A stretch of 50,765 bases of DNA from Clostridia bacterium (lineage in GTDB: Bacteria; Bacillota; Clostridia; TANB77; UBA1234). Each line of letters starts with the position of its first letter. The first letter of the stretch is position 1. The stretch lies in assembly GCA_016291695.1 (NCBI GenBank), contig JAEEYG010000084.1, positions 1 to 50,765 on the forward strand, read 5' to 3'. Positions 7,948-16,400 of this stretch are shown in pieces. The translations under genes and the position numbers were made by a program. The notes under the pieces are model-generated. The model ran no database searches. It was not told the DNA's origin and worked only from the letters and a program-made list of their open reading frames with translations.

Positions 7948-7978
7948 GAGCTCCCCTTCCCGTGCGGAAAGAGGAGCC
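7943..7978 (-). terminator. Terminator of the 90-residue orphan gene
   Basis: Minus-strand stem GCTCCTCTTTCC / GGGAAGGGGAGC with loop GCAC, followed by TTTTT. It starts a few bases after the stop codon at 7985. Confidence 0.9.
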
Positions 7979-7984
7979 TTGTGC

Positions 7985-8257
7985 TCAGCCGATGTAGCGT
8001 TCCCAGCTACACCCGCTTTCTGTCAGCATCAGAACCATTGTGTAGATGCCAGACGCTGTGTTGTGCTTGTTGGTAAACACGCCCTTCTCATAGTACCAAC
8101 CCTTGGGGTGCCTAAGGGCAATGGGTGGATACGCTGTAAAGATGGCAAGATTGCCATCTTCGTCCTTTCGAACCCGGATTTTACCCGGGTTGAGAACACG
8201 GAAAAGCCACAGAACGGCCTTAACAGGCCAGTCAGCTACGCCAACAGACTTTGCCAT
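7985..8257 (-). CDS. Orphan 90-residue protein in a high-GC single-gene unit
   Basis: I do not recognise this protein. It starts MAKSVGVADWPVKAVLWLF, has a mixed basic core (NPGKIRVRKDEDGNLAIF) and ends CSWERYIG. No signal peptide or clear membrane segment; it looks like a small soluble protein, perhaps a single beta-rich domain. It is probably a real gene because it has AAGGAGG six bases before the ATG at 8257, its own 17-spaced promoter and a strong terminator. Base use differs from neighbours: 8041-8100 counts 29 G/C in 60, against 19 in 60 for 9841-9900 in the response regulator. Three other genes here (12023-12499, 31600-32145, 34436-35440) have the same unit structure and composition. 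Acquisition by transfer is inferred. Confidence 0.75.
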   Translation of the reverse strand: MAKSVGVADWPVKAVLWLFRVLNPGKIRVRKDEDGNLAIFTAYPPIALRHPKGWYYEKGVFTNKHNTASGIYTMVLMLTESGCSWERYIG

Positions 8258-8301
8258 GGAATACCTCCTTTTGCATGTCCTTCAGAAACATCGTCAGGGA
8301 G

Positions 8302-8330
8302 ATTATATCACGTTTGACATAATATTACAA
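8302..8330 (-). promoter_or_regulatory. Promoter of the 90-residue orphan gene
   Basis: Minus strand TTGTAA (8325-8330), 17-base spacer, TATAAT (8302-8307) with an extended -10 TGA. The block AACGTGATATAATCTCC around the -10 is nearly identical to the one before the orphan gene at 34436-35440. Confidence 0.8.
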
Positions 8331-8414
8331 TATTTTTTGGTCTCAAAGTGCCTATTTCCGTAAGTAAATAGTCTCAAAAAGCTTGGTATCATGGCATTTT
8401 CAGCCATTTTTTAT

Positions 8415-8443
8415 TTGATTTTACCGCAATTATGTAGTATAAT
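8415..8443 (+). promoter_or_regulatory. Promoter of the 85-residue membrane protein
   Basis: TTGATT (8415-8420), 17-base spacer, TATAAT (8438-8443), about 75 bases before the ATG at 8519. Confidence 0.75.
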
Positions 8444-8518
8444 TATGTTATCCACTAGTAAAACATCTATAATTAACACTTTTACAAAAGATGAATTGAA
8501 AGCCAAGGGGATGATTAT

Positions 8519-8776
8519 ATGAATAATTTAATCAAGTCTTTGAACTCAATAAACAAATTTTCTAAAAAAATAATTGTTTATTCATCTATTGCTGTGCTAA
8601 TTGCTTGTGTTGTAAGTATAGGAATAATAATGTACAACACAATGTTTACTAGTGAGATGGCTCTATATAGCATAGGAACAGAACTTCTTAAAAAGTCACT
8701 AGTTGTGCTAGCAGAGTTTTGTATTGCAGCTTTAGTATTTGATCTAATATACAGAATCTTAAGTAATTTAGAATAA
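8519..8776 (+). CDS. Small two-helix membrane protein
   Basis: 85 residues with two hydrophobic segments, about 19-40 (IVYSSIAVLIACVVSIGIIM) and 60-78 (SLVVLAEFCIAALVFDLIY). This suggests a small integral membrane protein with both ends on the same side. Start ATG at 8519 behind AAGGGG, eight bases away. It has its own promoter and is convergent with the OGG gene, with only three bases between the stop codons. No catalytic motif. Function unknown. AT content and codon use match the host genes, unlike the adjacent orphan unit. Confidence 0.8.
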   Translation: MNNLIKSLNSINKFSKKIIVYSSIAVLIACVVSIGIIMYNTMFTSEMALYSIGTELLKKSLVVLAEFCIAALVFDLIYRILSNLE

Positions 8777-8779
8777 ATA

Positions 8780-9652
8780 CTAATCTGCATCTTCCCTTTT
8801 ATAATAGAATAAGTATTGTTGAGCTATTCCGGAGAATTTACCAAAACGACTTTTGGCAAATTCTTCTATTTTTTTTGCGCTTTTACTCTCTATGTATTCT
8901 TCATTCATTATTTTCTTTATCCACGTATCTACAGGAAAGGCTTCTTTTTTTTGCATAGAAAAAAGGAGTATGCAGTCTGCCACCTTCCCACCAATGCCGG
9001 GAAGCCTCATAAGCTCTTTCCTAGCAACTTCATAGTCTAGTTCTCTTATAGTGTCTAAAGAAACTTTGCTAGAATTAATACTCTCAGTTGCATTATACAC
9101 AAACTTATCCCTAAAACCCAAATTGCACTCTCTCAAGTCCGCCATACTTGCTCTTGAAAGTTCACTAGGTGTTGGAAAAATATAATATGTCCTTTTTTCT
9201 CCAATTAAGTCGGTTTCAACTCTTCTTCCAAACATTTCTGAGATATTATTTATTGTTTTAGTTATTCTAGGAATATTATTAGCTGCAGAAATAATAAAGC
9301 TAATCATTGTTTCCCAAGGATCCTGGTTTAATATCCTTATTCCATTTCCATAAGCGATAGCTTTCTTCATTACTAAATCGTTGTTTTTAAGCAGCTGTTT
9401 TTGTATATATTCATAGTCTTCTTTAAGGTCAAAATAGCATTCACAGAATGCTTCAAAGTCCACATCATCATCAATAAAGCCCAAAAAGATAATATCCTCA
9501 TTACATTTTTGAACATTAACTACACCTACGTTTAAAACACCCGTATAGCTACCATTTTCTTCTTTTTTCCATCTAAAGCACTGTCCACATTCAAAAGTTT
9601 GCTTTAAGTCAAAGCAAGTGGCGTTTTTGTACACATATTCGGCTTTTTTCAC
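8780..9652 (-). CDS. ogg: 8-oxoguanine DNA glycosylase, OGG1 type
   Basis: A 290-residue base-excision repair enzyme that removes 8-oxoguanine and nicks the DNA. The N-terminal OGG domain (residues about 10-100, with FECGQCFRWKK) is followed by the HhH-GPD fold. The hairpin LPGIGGKVADC carries the expected catalytic Lys at 223, and FPVDTW supplies the catalytic Asp at 242; both match human OGG1 Lys249 and Asp268 in context. The PWE.MISFIISAANNI stretch at 112-126 is also typical. The start is a GTG at 9652 behind AAGGGGATATAAA. Length is normal for bacterial members. It is divergent from the response regulator. Confidence 0.94.
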   Translation of the reverse strand: MKKAEYVYKNATCFDLKQTFECGQCFRWKKEENGSYTGVLNVGVVNVQKCNEDIIFLGFIDDDVDFEAFCECYFDLKEDYEYIQKQLLKNNDLVMKKAIAYGNGIRILNQDPWETMISFIISAANNIPRITKTINNISEMFGRRVETDLIGEKRTYYIFPTPSELSRASMADLRECNLGFRDKFVYNATESINSSKVSLDTIRELDYEVARKELMRLPGIGGKVADCILLFSMQKKEAFPVDTWIKKIMNEEYIESKSAKKIEEFAKSRFGKFSGIAQQYLFYYKREDAD

Positions 9653-9736
9653 TTTATATCCCCTTATTTATTTTTTTATATCTTTATGATATTATACAAT
9701 TGCATTATGAAAAAACAAACAAAAGTTTTAATATGT

Positions 9737-9764
9737 ATCACACTTAATTCACAATTATTTCACA
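9737..9764 (+). promoter_or_regulatory. Three direct repeats, probable OmpR-family operator
   Basis: ATCACA (9737), TTCACA (9748) and TTCACA (9759) recur with an exact 11-base period and 5-base spacers. Tandem hexamers on one face of the helix are what PhoB/PhoP/OmpR-type regulators bind. They sit 48 bases before the start of a response regulator of that family. TTCACA at 9759 is also 17 bases before TATTTG, a possible -10, and TACAAT lies at 9774. Autoregulation is inferred. Confidence 0.55.
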
Positions 9765-9811
9765 ATCGGGAACTACAATAATATTTGAAAAACAGTATAG
9801 GAGTGAATAAA

Positions 9812-10480
9812 ATGGCTTATAAAATATTAGTAGTAGATGATGAAGCTAGAATGAGAAAGCTAATTAAAGATTTCCTTTCTGCCAAAGAATTTGTAGTTGA
9901 AGAAGCATCAAACGGTCAGGAAGCTTTAGACAAGTTTTCTTCTGACTCAGCAATTAATCTAATTATATTGGATGTTATGATGCCAGTTTTGGATGGCTGG
10001 TCTACATTAAGAGAGATTAGAAAAAGCTCTCAGGTTCCAGTAATAATGCTTACGGCTAGAGGCGAAGAAAGAGATGAACTTTTTGGATTCGAACTTGGTG
10101 TTGATGAATACATTTCAAAACCTTTTAGTCCAAAAATATTAGTAGCTAGAGTTGAAGCTCTTTTAAAGCGCTCATTCCCTAGCCAAGATGATGTTAAAAA
10201 CTTTGATGGCATCATTATAGATAAGGTTGCTCATAGAGTCCTAGTTGATGGAAAAGAAATAGATTTAAGCTTAAAGGAATTTGAGCTTCTTGAATATCTT
10301 ACAGATAATGCTGGAATAGCTTTATCTAGAGAAAAGATTTTAAATAGCGTTTGGAATTATGATTATTATGGCGATTCTAGAACAATTGATAGTCATATCA
10401 AAAAAGTTAGGAAAAAGCTTGGAAAAAAGAGCTCTCATATAGAAACCGTTAGAGGTTTAGGATATAAGTTTAGAATATAA
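9812..10480 (+). CDS. OmpR-family response regulator
   Basis: 222 residues from the ATG at 9812, with AGGAG eight bases upstream (an in-frame TTG nine codons earlier has no ribosome binding site). Receiver domain: acidic pair D9-D10, phospho-acceptor D54 in IILDVMMP, conserved Thr in MLTARG and Lys in YISKPF. A C-terminal winged-helix DNA-binding domain follows (LSLKEFELLEYLTDNAG ... SRTIDSHIKKVRKKLG ... ETVRGLGYKF), the OmpR/PhoB arrangement. The histidine kinase gene starts 14 bases downstream. Its regulon is unknown; the tandem repeats upstream suggest that it controls its own transcription. Confidence 0.97.
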   Translation: MAYKILVVDDEARMRKLIKDFLSAKEFVVEEASNGQEALDKFSSDSAINLIILDVMMPVLDGWSTLREIRKSSQVPVIMLTARGEERDELFGFELGVDEYISKPFSPKILVARVEALLKRSFPSQDDVKNFDGIIIDKVAHRVLVDGKEIDLSLKEFELLEYLTDNAGIALSREKILNSVWNYDYYGDSRTIDSHIKKVRKKLGKKSSHIETVRGLGYKFRI

Positions 10481-10494
10481 ATTAGGAGGAACTA

Positions 10495-11979
10495 GTGAAA
10501 CATTCAATTGAATTAAAATTATTTTTTAGTGTAATACTAATATTCATAGTTTTAATTCTAACCGTACTTTTATTAAATAGTACGGTCTTAGAGCAGTTCT
10601 ACAGAAATCAAAAAGAGCACATGCTTGTTAATCTATATAAGCAATCTGTTACGTACTATATGGAAATGACGGATGAATCAACAGACTTAATAACAGAATT
10701 CCAAAAAATAGATTCAACTAAGAATGTAGAAATATCTGTATGTGATTTAGATAATAACATCATTTTCTCAAGCTCAAACAATTTTTTAAAAAATGGATTT
10801 TTTGTTCCTAGGCTTGCGCCAGGTGATAACAGTGGATATACATTGAAGGATATATACAATTCTTTGTCTCAAGAAGCTCCATACTTAATCAACTCTTTTA
10901 ATGATAGAAGAATGGGCTCTGACTTTATCACCCTATACGGAATACTAGATGAAGGACAATTAATATTCTTTAGAACACCTCTAGAATCAATTAGAGAAAG
11001 TGTTTCAATTTCTAATAAATTCCTACTAATTGTTGGAGGAATTTGTATTATAATCAGTAGCATTATAGTGTTTGCAGTATCTAAAGCATTTACAAAGCCT
11101 ATAGCTGAACTAAACGATATCGCTACTAGTATGGCCCACCTAGACTTTTCAAAAAAATATGTTTCAAAGTCTGATGATGAAATTGGAAATCTAGGAAAAA
11201 GCATTAATACTCTTTCCGAAAGTCTTGAAAAAACTATTCAAGATTTAAAGACAACAAACATGGAATTGGAAAAAGATGTTGAAGAAACCTCAAAGATTTC
11301 TGAAATGAGAAGTCAATTTATTTCTGATGTTTCCCATGAATTAAAAACCCCTATCGCCCTTATACAAGGTTATGCTGAGGGTTTAAATGATAATATAGTG
11401 ACAGACGAAGAAAGTAGAAAATATTACATCGAAGTCATTTTAGATGAAGCAAATAAAATGAGCGAGTTAACTAAGGATTTATTAGACCTTTCTCGACTAG
11501 AGTATGGAAAAGTTGAGCTAAACCTTGAAAGTTTTTCAATTAATGATTTAGTTGGTTCAATACTTAAGAAAAATGAAGTACTATTTAATGAAAAAAATAT
11601 AAATTATAAAATTGAAGCTGATGTACAATACAATGTTAAAGCAGACCATGCAAGGATTGAACAAGTCTTAACTAACTACATTTCAAATGCAATAAAGAAT
11701 GTAAATGATAAAAAAGAAATAATTTGCACTATTAAAGAGACTGAAGAAAATAAAATTAAAGTCAGTGTTTATAATTCAGGCAAACCTATACCAGATGAAG
11801 AACTTGCTAGAATTTGGACAAGATTTTATAAAGTTGATTCATCACGTAATAGAAGCGCTGGTGGAAGTGGAATTGGTCTTTCACTAGTTAAAGCAATTAT
11901 GACTCAACACCATAATAGATATGGAGTGGCTAATAAAGCCGATGGTGTTGAATTTTGGATAGAACTTGATAAAGCATAA
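10495..11979 (+). CDS. Membrane sensor histidine kinase
   Basis: 494 residues, GTG start at 10495 behind AGGAGG. First membrane helix about 9-28, an extracellular sensor region of about 145 residues, and a second helix about 177-197. A HAMP linker follows (198-250), then a coiled region. HisKA carries the phosphorylated His281 in DVSHELKTPIALIQGYAEG. HATPase has an N box near 389-400 (EQVLTNYISNAI), an F box WTRFYKVD and a G2 box GGSGIGL at 456-462. No PAS domain. Partner of the adjacent response regulator, probably one operon ended by the hairpin at 11986. The signal sensed cannot be read from the sequence; the sensor region has few Cys and no family that I recognise. Confidence 0.96.
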   Translation: MKHSIELKLFFSVILIFIVLILTVLLLNSTVLEQFYRNQKEHMLVNLYKQSVTYYMEMTDESTDLITEFQKIDSTKNVEISVCDLDNNIIFSSSNNFLKNGFFVPRLAPGDNSGYTLKDIYNSLSQEAPYLINSFNDRRMGSDFITLYGILDEGQLIFFRTPLESIRESVSISNKFLLIVGGICIIISSIIVFAVSKAFTKPIAELNDIATSMAHLDFSKKYVSKSDDEIGNLGKSINTLSESLEKTIQDLKTTNMELEKDVEETSKISEMRSQFISDVSHELKTPIALIQGYAEGLNDNIVTDEESRKYYIEVILDEANKMSELTKDLLDLSRLEYGKVELNLESFSINDLVGSILKKNEVLFNEKNINYKIEADVQYNVKADHARIEQVLTNYISNAIKNVNDKKEIICTIKETEENKIKVSVYNSGKPIPDEELARIWTRFYKVDSSRNRSAGGSGIGLSLVKAIMTQHHNRYGVANKADGVEFWIELDKA

Positions 11980-11985
11980 AACAAA

Positions 11986-12017
11986 ACCCGCCAGGATTTC
12001 TCCTAGCGGGTCTTTTT
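11986..12017. terminator. Bidirectional terminator between kinase gene and orphan gene
   Basis: Stem ACCCGCCAGGA / TCCTAGCGGGT with one mismatched position and loop TTTC. T-runs follow on the plus strand (TCTTTTTT) and on the minus strand (TTTTGTTTT), so it can end both the kinase operon and the convergent orphan gene. Confidence 0.9.
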
Positions 12018-12022
12018 TGGGA

Positions 12023-12499
12023 TTACCCCTCAATCTCCTGAAGCATTCGTGTCAGGATCATATAAGGGTTACTCCAGAAGGGGTGCAACCCCTTCATGAC
12101 TTCCATATTCAGTTTCTCCAAGCTGAACGCGGAAATCCAGAGGTCGAGCGCATCCTTAGCAATCTGAGGAAATACATCCATGCGCTCTTTCAGTGTCAGT
12201 CCTGCGCATGAGACATGGCGGCCATAGTTGGCCTCCCTTTCCTTGAAAAAGAAGAACTCCTCCTCAAAGATCATTCGGAAGATTTCCCTCATCTTCCACT
12301 GTTTCTGGGATAGCCCCTTCCTCTTCGCGGACTCCTGTTCGGAATCCGTCATCTGGTAGAAGCGCTCCGCACGAAGTTGGGAAAGAGTCAGGTAAGGATT
12401 CTCCCGCAGGATCTGAGCCTCTGATGGCATCATGTCCATCGAGTCCGAGAACCGGATGAATACCTTCTTCACGGTGGTTTCCGAAATCACTGTGCCCAT
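12023..12499 (-). CDS. Orphan 158-residue protein in a high-GC single-gene unit
   Basis: Not recognised. The protein is rich in Glu, Arg, Phe and Met and mostly helical by eye, with runs such as EIFRMIFEEEFFFFKEREA near residues 90-108. No signal peptide and no transmembrane segment that I trust. The ATG at 12499 has AGGAGG with the same following TATnCCATGG context as the 90-residue orphan gene, and the unit has a promoter and a terminator. G/C is 33 of 60 for 12301-12360, far above neighbouring host genes. A hairpin (CCGCTTT/AAAGCGG) sits in the leader at 12518-12534. Probably expressed. Function unknown; foreign origin is inferred from composition. Confidence 0.72.
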   Translation of the reverse strand: MGTVISETTVKKVFIRFSDSMDMMPSEAQILRENPYLTLSQLRAERFYQMTDSEQESAKRKGLSQKQWKMREIFRMIFEEEFFFFKEREANYGRHVSCAGLTLKERMDVFPQIAKDALDLWISAFSLEKLNMEVMKGLHPFWSNPYMILTRMLQEIEG

Positions 12500-12562
12500 G
12501 GGATACCTCCTGTGTTTCCGCTTTGAAAGCGGATTTTTTGCAAGCTATGCTTACAATTTAAA

Positions 12563-12591
12563 AGTTTACCAACATTATGTAAATTTGTCAA
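12563..12591 (-). promoter_or_regulatory. Promoter of the 158-residue orphan gene
   Basis: Minus strand TTGACA (12586-12591), 17-base spacer containing TTTACATAAT, then TAAACT (12563-12568). The decanucleotide TTTACATAAT also forms the -35 region of the orphan gene at 34436-35440. Confidence 0.7.
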
Positions 12592-12620
12592 TATATTTGG
12601 CTTATTTTACTCATATTTCT

Positions 12621-13355
12621 CTAGTCTACACTATCTTTGACTAAATAAGTCTTATATTTTCTTCTTCCAATCTGCTTAGCGTAATCTACATCAAAAACGG
12701 CATAATCAAACCTATTTCTGCCTTTTACTGCAGAGCCAGTATCCATAGCCACAACATAGCCTAAACCTTCAATATAGAACTTTGTGCCCATTTTCCAGTA
12801 CTTATTATCTACTGCAATTGAAACACCAGCAATAATTGGCTTTCCAGAAGCCGTATATCCCAAGTTATTACCACACTCTTCTGCCGAAGGTGTATATGCC
12901 GTCCCTTCAAATTCTCCCAAATACTCCAATTTTGAAAAATCAACCGCCTCTGTCATTATTTCCGCTTCATTGTAGTTTTTAGGTTTTATTCCAACATAAG
13001 CCGCTTCCTTTAATGCATTCTGAAGTTTAATATTTTGCTCTACTAAATACAGATTGTTTTGAATAACAAGTTCCGCATCTTGAAGAGTCTTTTGAAGCTT
13101 GTCATTCTCTGCTTCTTGACTTTGCACTAACTGTGCCATTTGCTCTTTTATGGCAATTTGTTGCTCTTCTAAATCGGCTTTTTGCTGTACTAGCTCTAAT
13201 TGCTTTTCCAAAAATTCGTTTTTAATAATAACACTTCTAACATAAAAAATGCCTGCCAATACTGCTGCAAATAAAGCACATGCTATAAATATATTCTTTT
13301 TCTTTTTTTCTTTTAAAATATCTGCTCTTCTCTGAATCATAGCCTTAATTTGCAT
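12621..13355 (-). CDS. 3D-domain cell-wall protein with coiled coil
   Basis: 244 residues from the ATG at 13355, behind AGGAG. A TTG nine codons earlier (13382) behind GAGGTG is an alternative start; residues below are counted from that TTG. A basic N-terminus, one membrane helix at about 30-47 and a long coiled coil at about 55-125, rich in Glu, Gln and Lys, lead to a 3D domain at about 155-235. It shows GTAYTPS..ECGNNLGYTASG and the aspartates D214, D226 and D231 in AMDTGSAVKGRNRFDYAVFD. The 3D fold is the double-psi barrel shared with MltA-type lytic transglycosylases and with YabE, YuiC and YocH, so peptidoglycan cleavage outside the membrane is likely. It lies downstream of the two large surface protein genes, after a palindrome, and ends before the orphan unit. 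Confidence 0.88.
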   Translation of the reverse strand: MQIKAMIQRRADILKEKKKKNIFIACALFAAVLAGIFYVRSVIIKNEFLEKQLELVQQKADLEEQQIAIKEQMAQLVQSQEAENDKLQKTLQDAELVIQNNLYLVEQNIKLQNALKEAAYVGIKPKNYNEAEIMTEAVDFSKLEYLGEFEGTAYTPSAEECGNNLGYTASGKPIIAGVSIAVDNKYWKMGTKFYIEGLGYVVAMDTGSAVKGRNRFDYAVFDVDYAKQIGRRKYKTYLVKDSVD

Positions 13356-13402
13356 GGCTATGTCTCCTGTAGAATTACTCAATTACAACACCTCAATAGC
13401 AA

Positions 13403-13439
13403 TTTATGGGTGACCTATTAATTAGATCACCCATAAATA
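13403..13439. terminator. Palindrome after the 1202-residue surface protein gene
   Basis: Perfect arms ATTTATGGGTGA and TCACCCATAAAT around 13 bases, 18 bases after the stop codon. No strong T-run follows on the minus strand, so it may only partly stop transcription or may protect the mRNA end. Confidence 0.5.
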
Positions 13440-13457
13440 ATTTTAGAATAGATTTTT

Positions 13458-16400
13458 TTACCAGTCAACTACCGGCATATTTCCAGTACCATTTTTAGCT
13501 TGATATTCGTTTTCCATTAAAACTACTCTCCAGCTAGAATTTCTGTCATTGTAATATGATGTTGTAGTTTTTAGTTTTCCACCGGTTTCATGAACTACAT
13601 ATATTTTTTCATCATCTGCATCAACAACAAATCCAATATGTGCATATTCCCTTGTCGACCTATTAAATCCACAAACAATATCTCCAGCTTGAACTATACC
13701 CTTGCTATCTTTCAATTCCATTACTTTACCTGTCTTTGTGTAGTAACCAGGAGATACAAGGCCTTGGAATCCTGGTTCTCTTATTCCTCCATTTACCATT
13801 ACCCAGCTAACAAAAGCGCAACAGTCAAATCCATTAAGCACTCTATAGTTAGCATCATAGTCTTTGCCAGTTGAATTAGAATGATAACTTCTTCCCAATC
13901 TAACGTATCTTCCCCAGGTCTTGTTAAAGCCTCTTCTAGGATAAGCAGCAATTCCCGCAGCGTAATTAGATGGAACACCTAGATATGGTACTGCGTAATC
14001 CATACTAGCTAAGTACAATGCCGCCTCTACACATGCCGCTCTTGTACCAAATCCTGCTTCTTCTATTCTTGCAAAGAATTCTTGCTCCATAATATCCCAA
14101 TCAGCGTCTGAATAAGTATTTGAATCTATCTTTGGCTTTGAAGCACTAAACTGCGAACCAGTATAATGTGAATTCTGATACGTTCCTTTTATAACTGTAA
14201 CTGGCATAGATGCGGATACCCCATTATCTGTAGAAGTAACTTTAACTACGCAAGTTCCTTCCTTAAGTGCGTTTAGCATTCCGTTTCCATCTACCATAGC
14301 TACTTTAGGATCAGTAGATTCCCAAATAAGCTTACTCATATCAGCCGAACTTGGATAAACGATTACTCTAATATTTTGAGACTTTCTCTTTTCTATAGTT
14401 AATGAGCTTGGTTCTAAAGTGATTCTAGTAATTAAGCTAGATACATTAATCTTAATTTCACCAGTTGCAACTACAGAATTATTATAAACTGCTTCTATCT
14501 TTACAGTTGCATCTCCTTCTGCTCTTGCAACAGCAACTCCCTCTTGGCTAACAGTAATTACTCTACTATCCTCTTGAGAAACAATCCAATTGTATCTAAC
14601 TGCATTCTTATCTACAGAAGGGTCTATTGTTAACTCTGGTTTTAATTGTCTAACCTCTCCAACACTAAGTGTCATTCTTCCCATCATTTCATCAGTAATA
14701 GTATCATGAACTACTACTTGTGGCTCTGAAATCTGAACAATTATTGACTTCTTAGCCCAGTCTGTACTTGGATCGTTTTCTCTATAGTAATCTGTAGCAA
14801 CAACATCTACAGCAACATTTCCAGCAGATACAGCTGTTAATGTCTTTCTTCCAGAATCTGCTCTTAGTTTCACTTCATTCAAAGACTTAATTTCGAACTT
14901 AGCATTTTGAACATTTTGATTATTGTATTTAAGTACCATTGAAAGAGCTTTACTTTCATTTACAGTTAGCTTTAAAACATTATTAATAGTTCCTGTAACA
15001 ACAATTTCATTATTAGCAGGTGCCGTAGTAGGATTTGGTCTTTGCGTTGCAGGGTGCTGAGTAGCAGGCCTTTGCGTTGCAGGCCTTTGCGTTGTCTGGC
15101 TTGAAGGCGTCGTCCTTACTACAGGTTGTGATGTTCTTGCAGGTTGCGGTGTTATAGAACCTGGATTTGTTCTAGCTGGTTGAACAGTCGAAGTTCTTAC
15201 CGGCTGAGTCGTTCTAACAGGTTGTGTTGTTCTTGCCGGTTGAGGTGTTATAGAACCCGGATTTGTTCTAACTGGTTGAACCGTCGAAGTTCTGACAGGT
15301 TGTTGGGTTCTAACAGGTTGTGGAGTTCTATTTGAACCAGTATAATTGTTTCCAACAATATCAGTAATAACACTACCATTTCCGCCAGCACGTCCATGGC
15401 TTTCATTAAGCAAGTCATAATGAACATTATCATTATTATTTGCTAATATTGTACCTTCTGCTCTTGTTCTTTCACTGATGTCACGTTGGTCTGATGTTCC
15501 ATAAATATAAACTGGAATATCAATGTTATCTATAAAACTCATAAAACCATTTTGAAGTGGTACCGCATCAACTATTACTATTCCTGTGACATTAACTCCG
15601 TTACTCACCATCTGATTATACATTTCTCTTGTCTGATAACCACCAGCTGAATGAGCATATAGAATAACATCTTTGCCACCATAATTATTTACAGCATAAT
15701 TAACTGCACTTCCAATTAGATTACCATCTGCCCTGTAGTTTCCGCCTCCAGGATCTACTAAATACATATTAACTCCTGAAGACTCACTTGATTGGTCAAG
15801 TGTCGGCCCTGAAAAGCCACCATCTCCAACTACACCAACAATTGCTACGTCTGACCAGTCGGCCTCTCTTGTTAAAACAAGGTGCCCAGCTGAATCGTGT
15901 CTATTTGATGTAACTGCTGTTTTTTTCTGCACTGTAACAGAAAGGGTAAATGACCTTTTCTTTCCAGGAATTCTATTTATATCTGCTTGTCTAGTTAGTA
16001 ATGCTGTAATAGTATATGTGCCTCCGGTACTATCTAAAGCAGAATCATTCACTGTCGCTACATTTCTTGAAGAACTTATTCTCACTCTATTATCACTAAC
16101 TGACCATATTATTTGAAGTTGTTCAGCATTATTCAATGTCACTACATTTCCTTGTTTAGTTAATCCAACGCCTGTTAAATAGCTAGCAGGCATGCCAGTA
16201 GCGGTAGCTGTTGGAGGGGTAGTCATTACTGGTGTTCCGGAAGTTGTTCTAGGAGTTCCAGTTCCTCTAGGAGACATTGTAGAGCCAGTAGGTGCACTAG
16301 TAGGTTGACCTATATCTCCTCTTGTGCCACCTCCATACGCACCGCAGACTTTACATTGATGAGTATATACTCCACGTGAACTATCATATACCCATACGGA

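Noticed and set aside
7979-8363. Overlapping plus-strand frames opposite the 90-residue orphan gene
   Set aside because: They lack ribosome binding sites and cross the orphan gene's promoter and terminator.
15050-15330. Tandem short repeats that at first glance resemble a CRISPR-like array
   Set aside because: They keep the reading frame and encode Pro/Arg/Thr linker repeats; there are no unique spacers of constant length.
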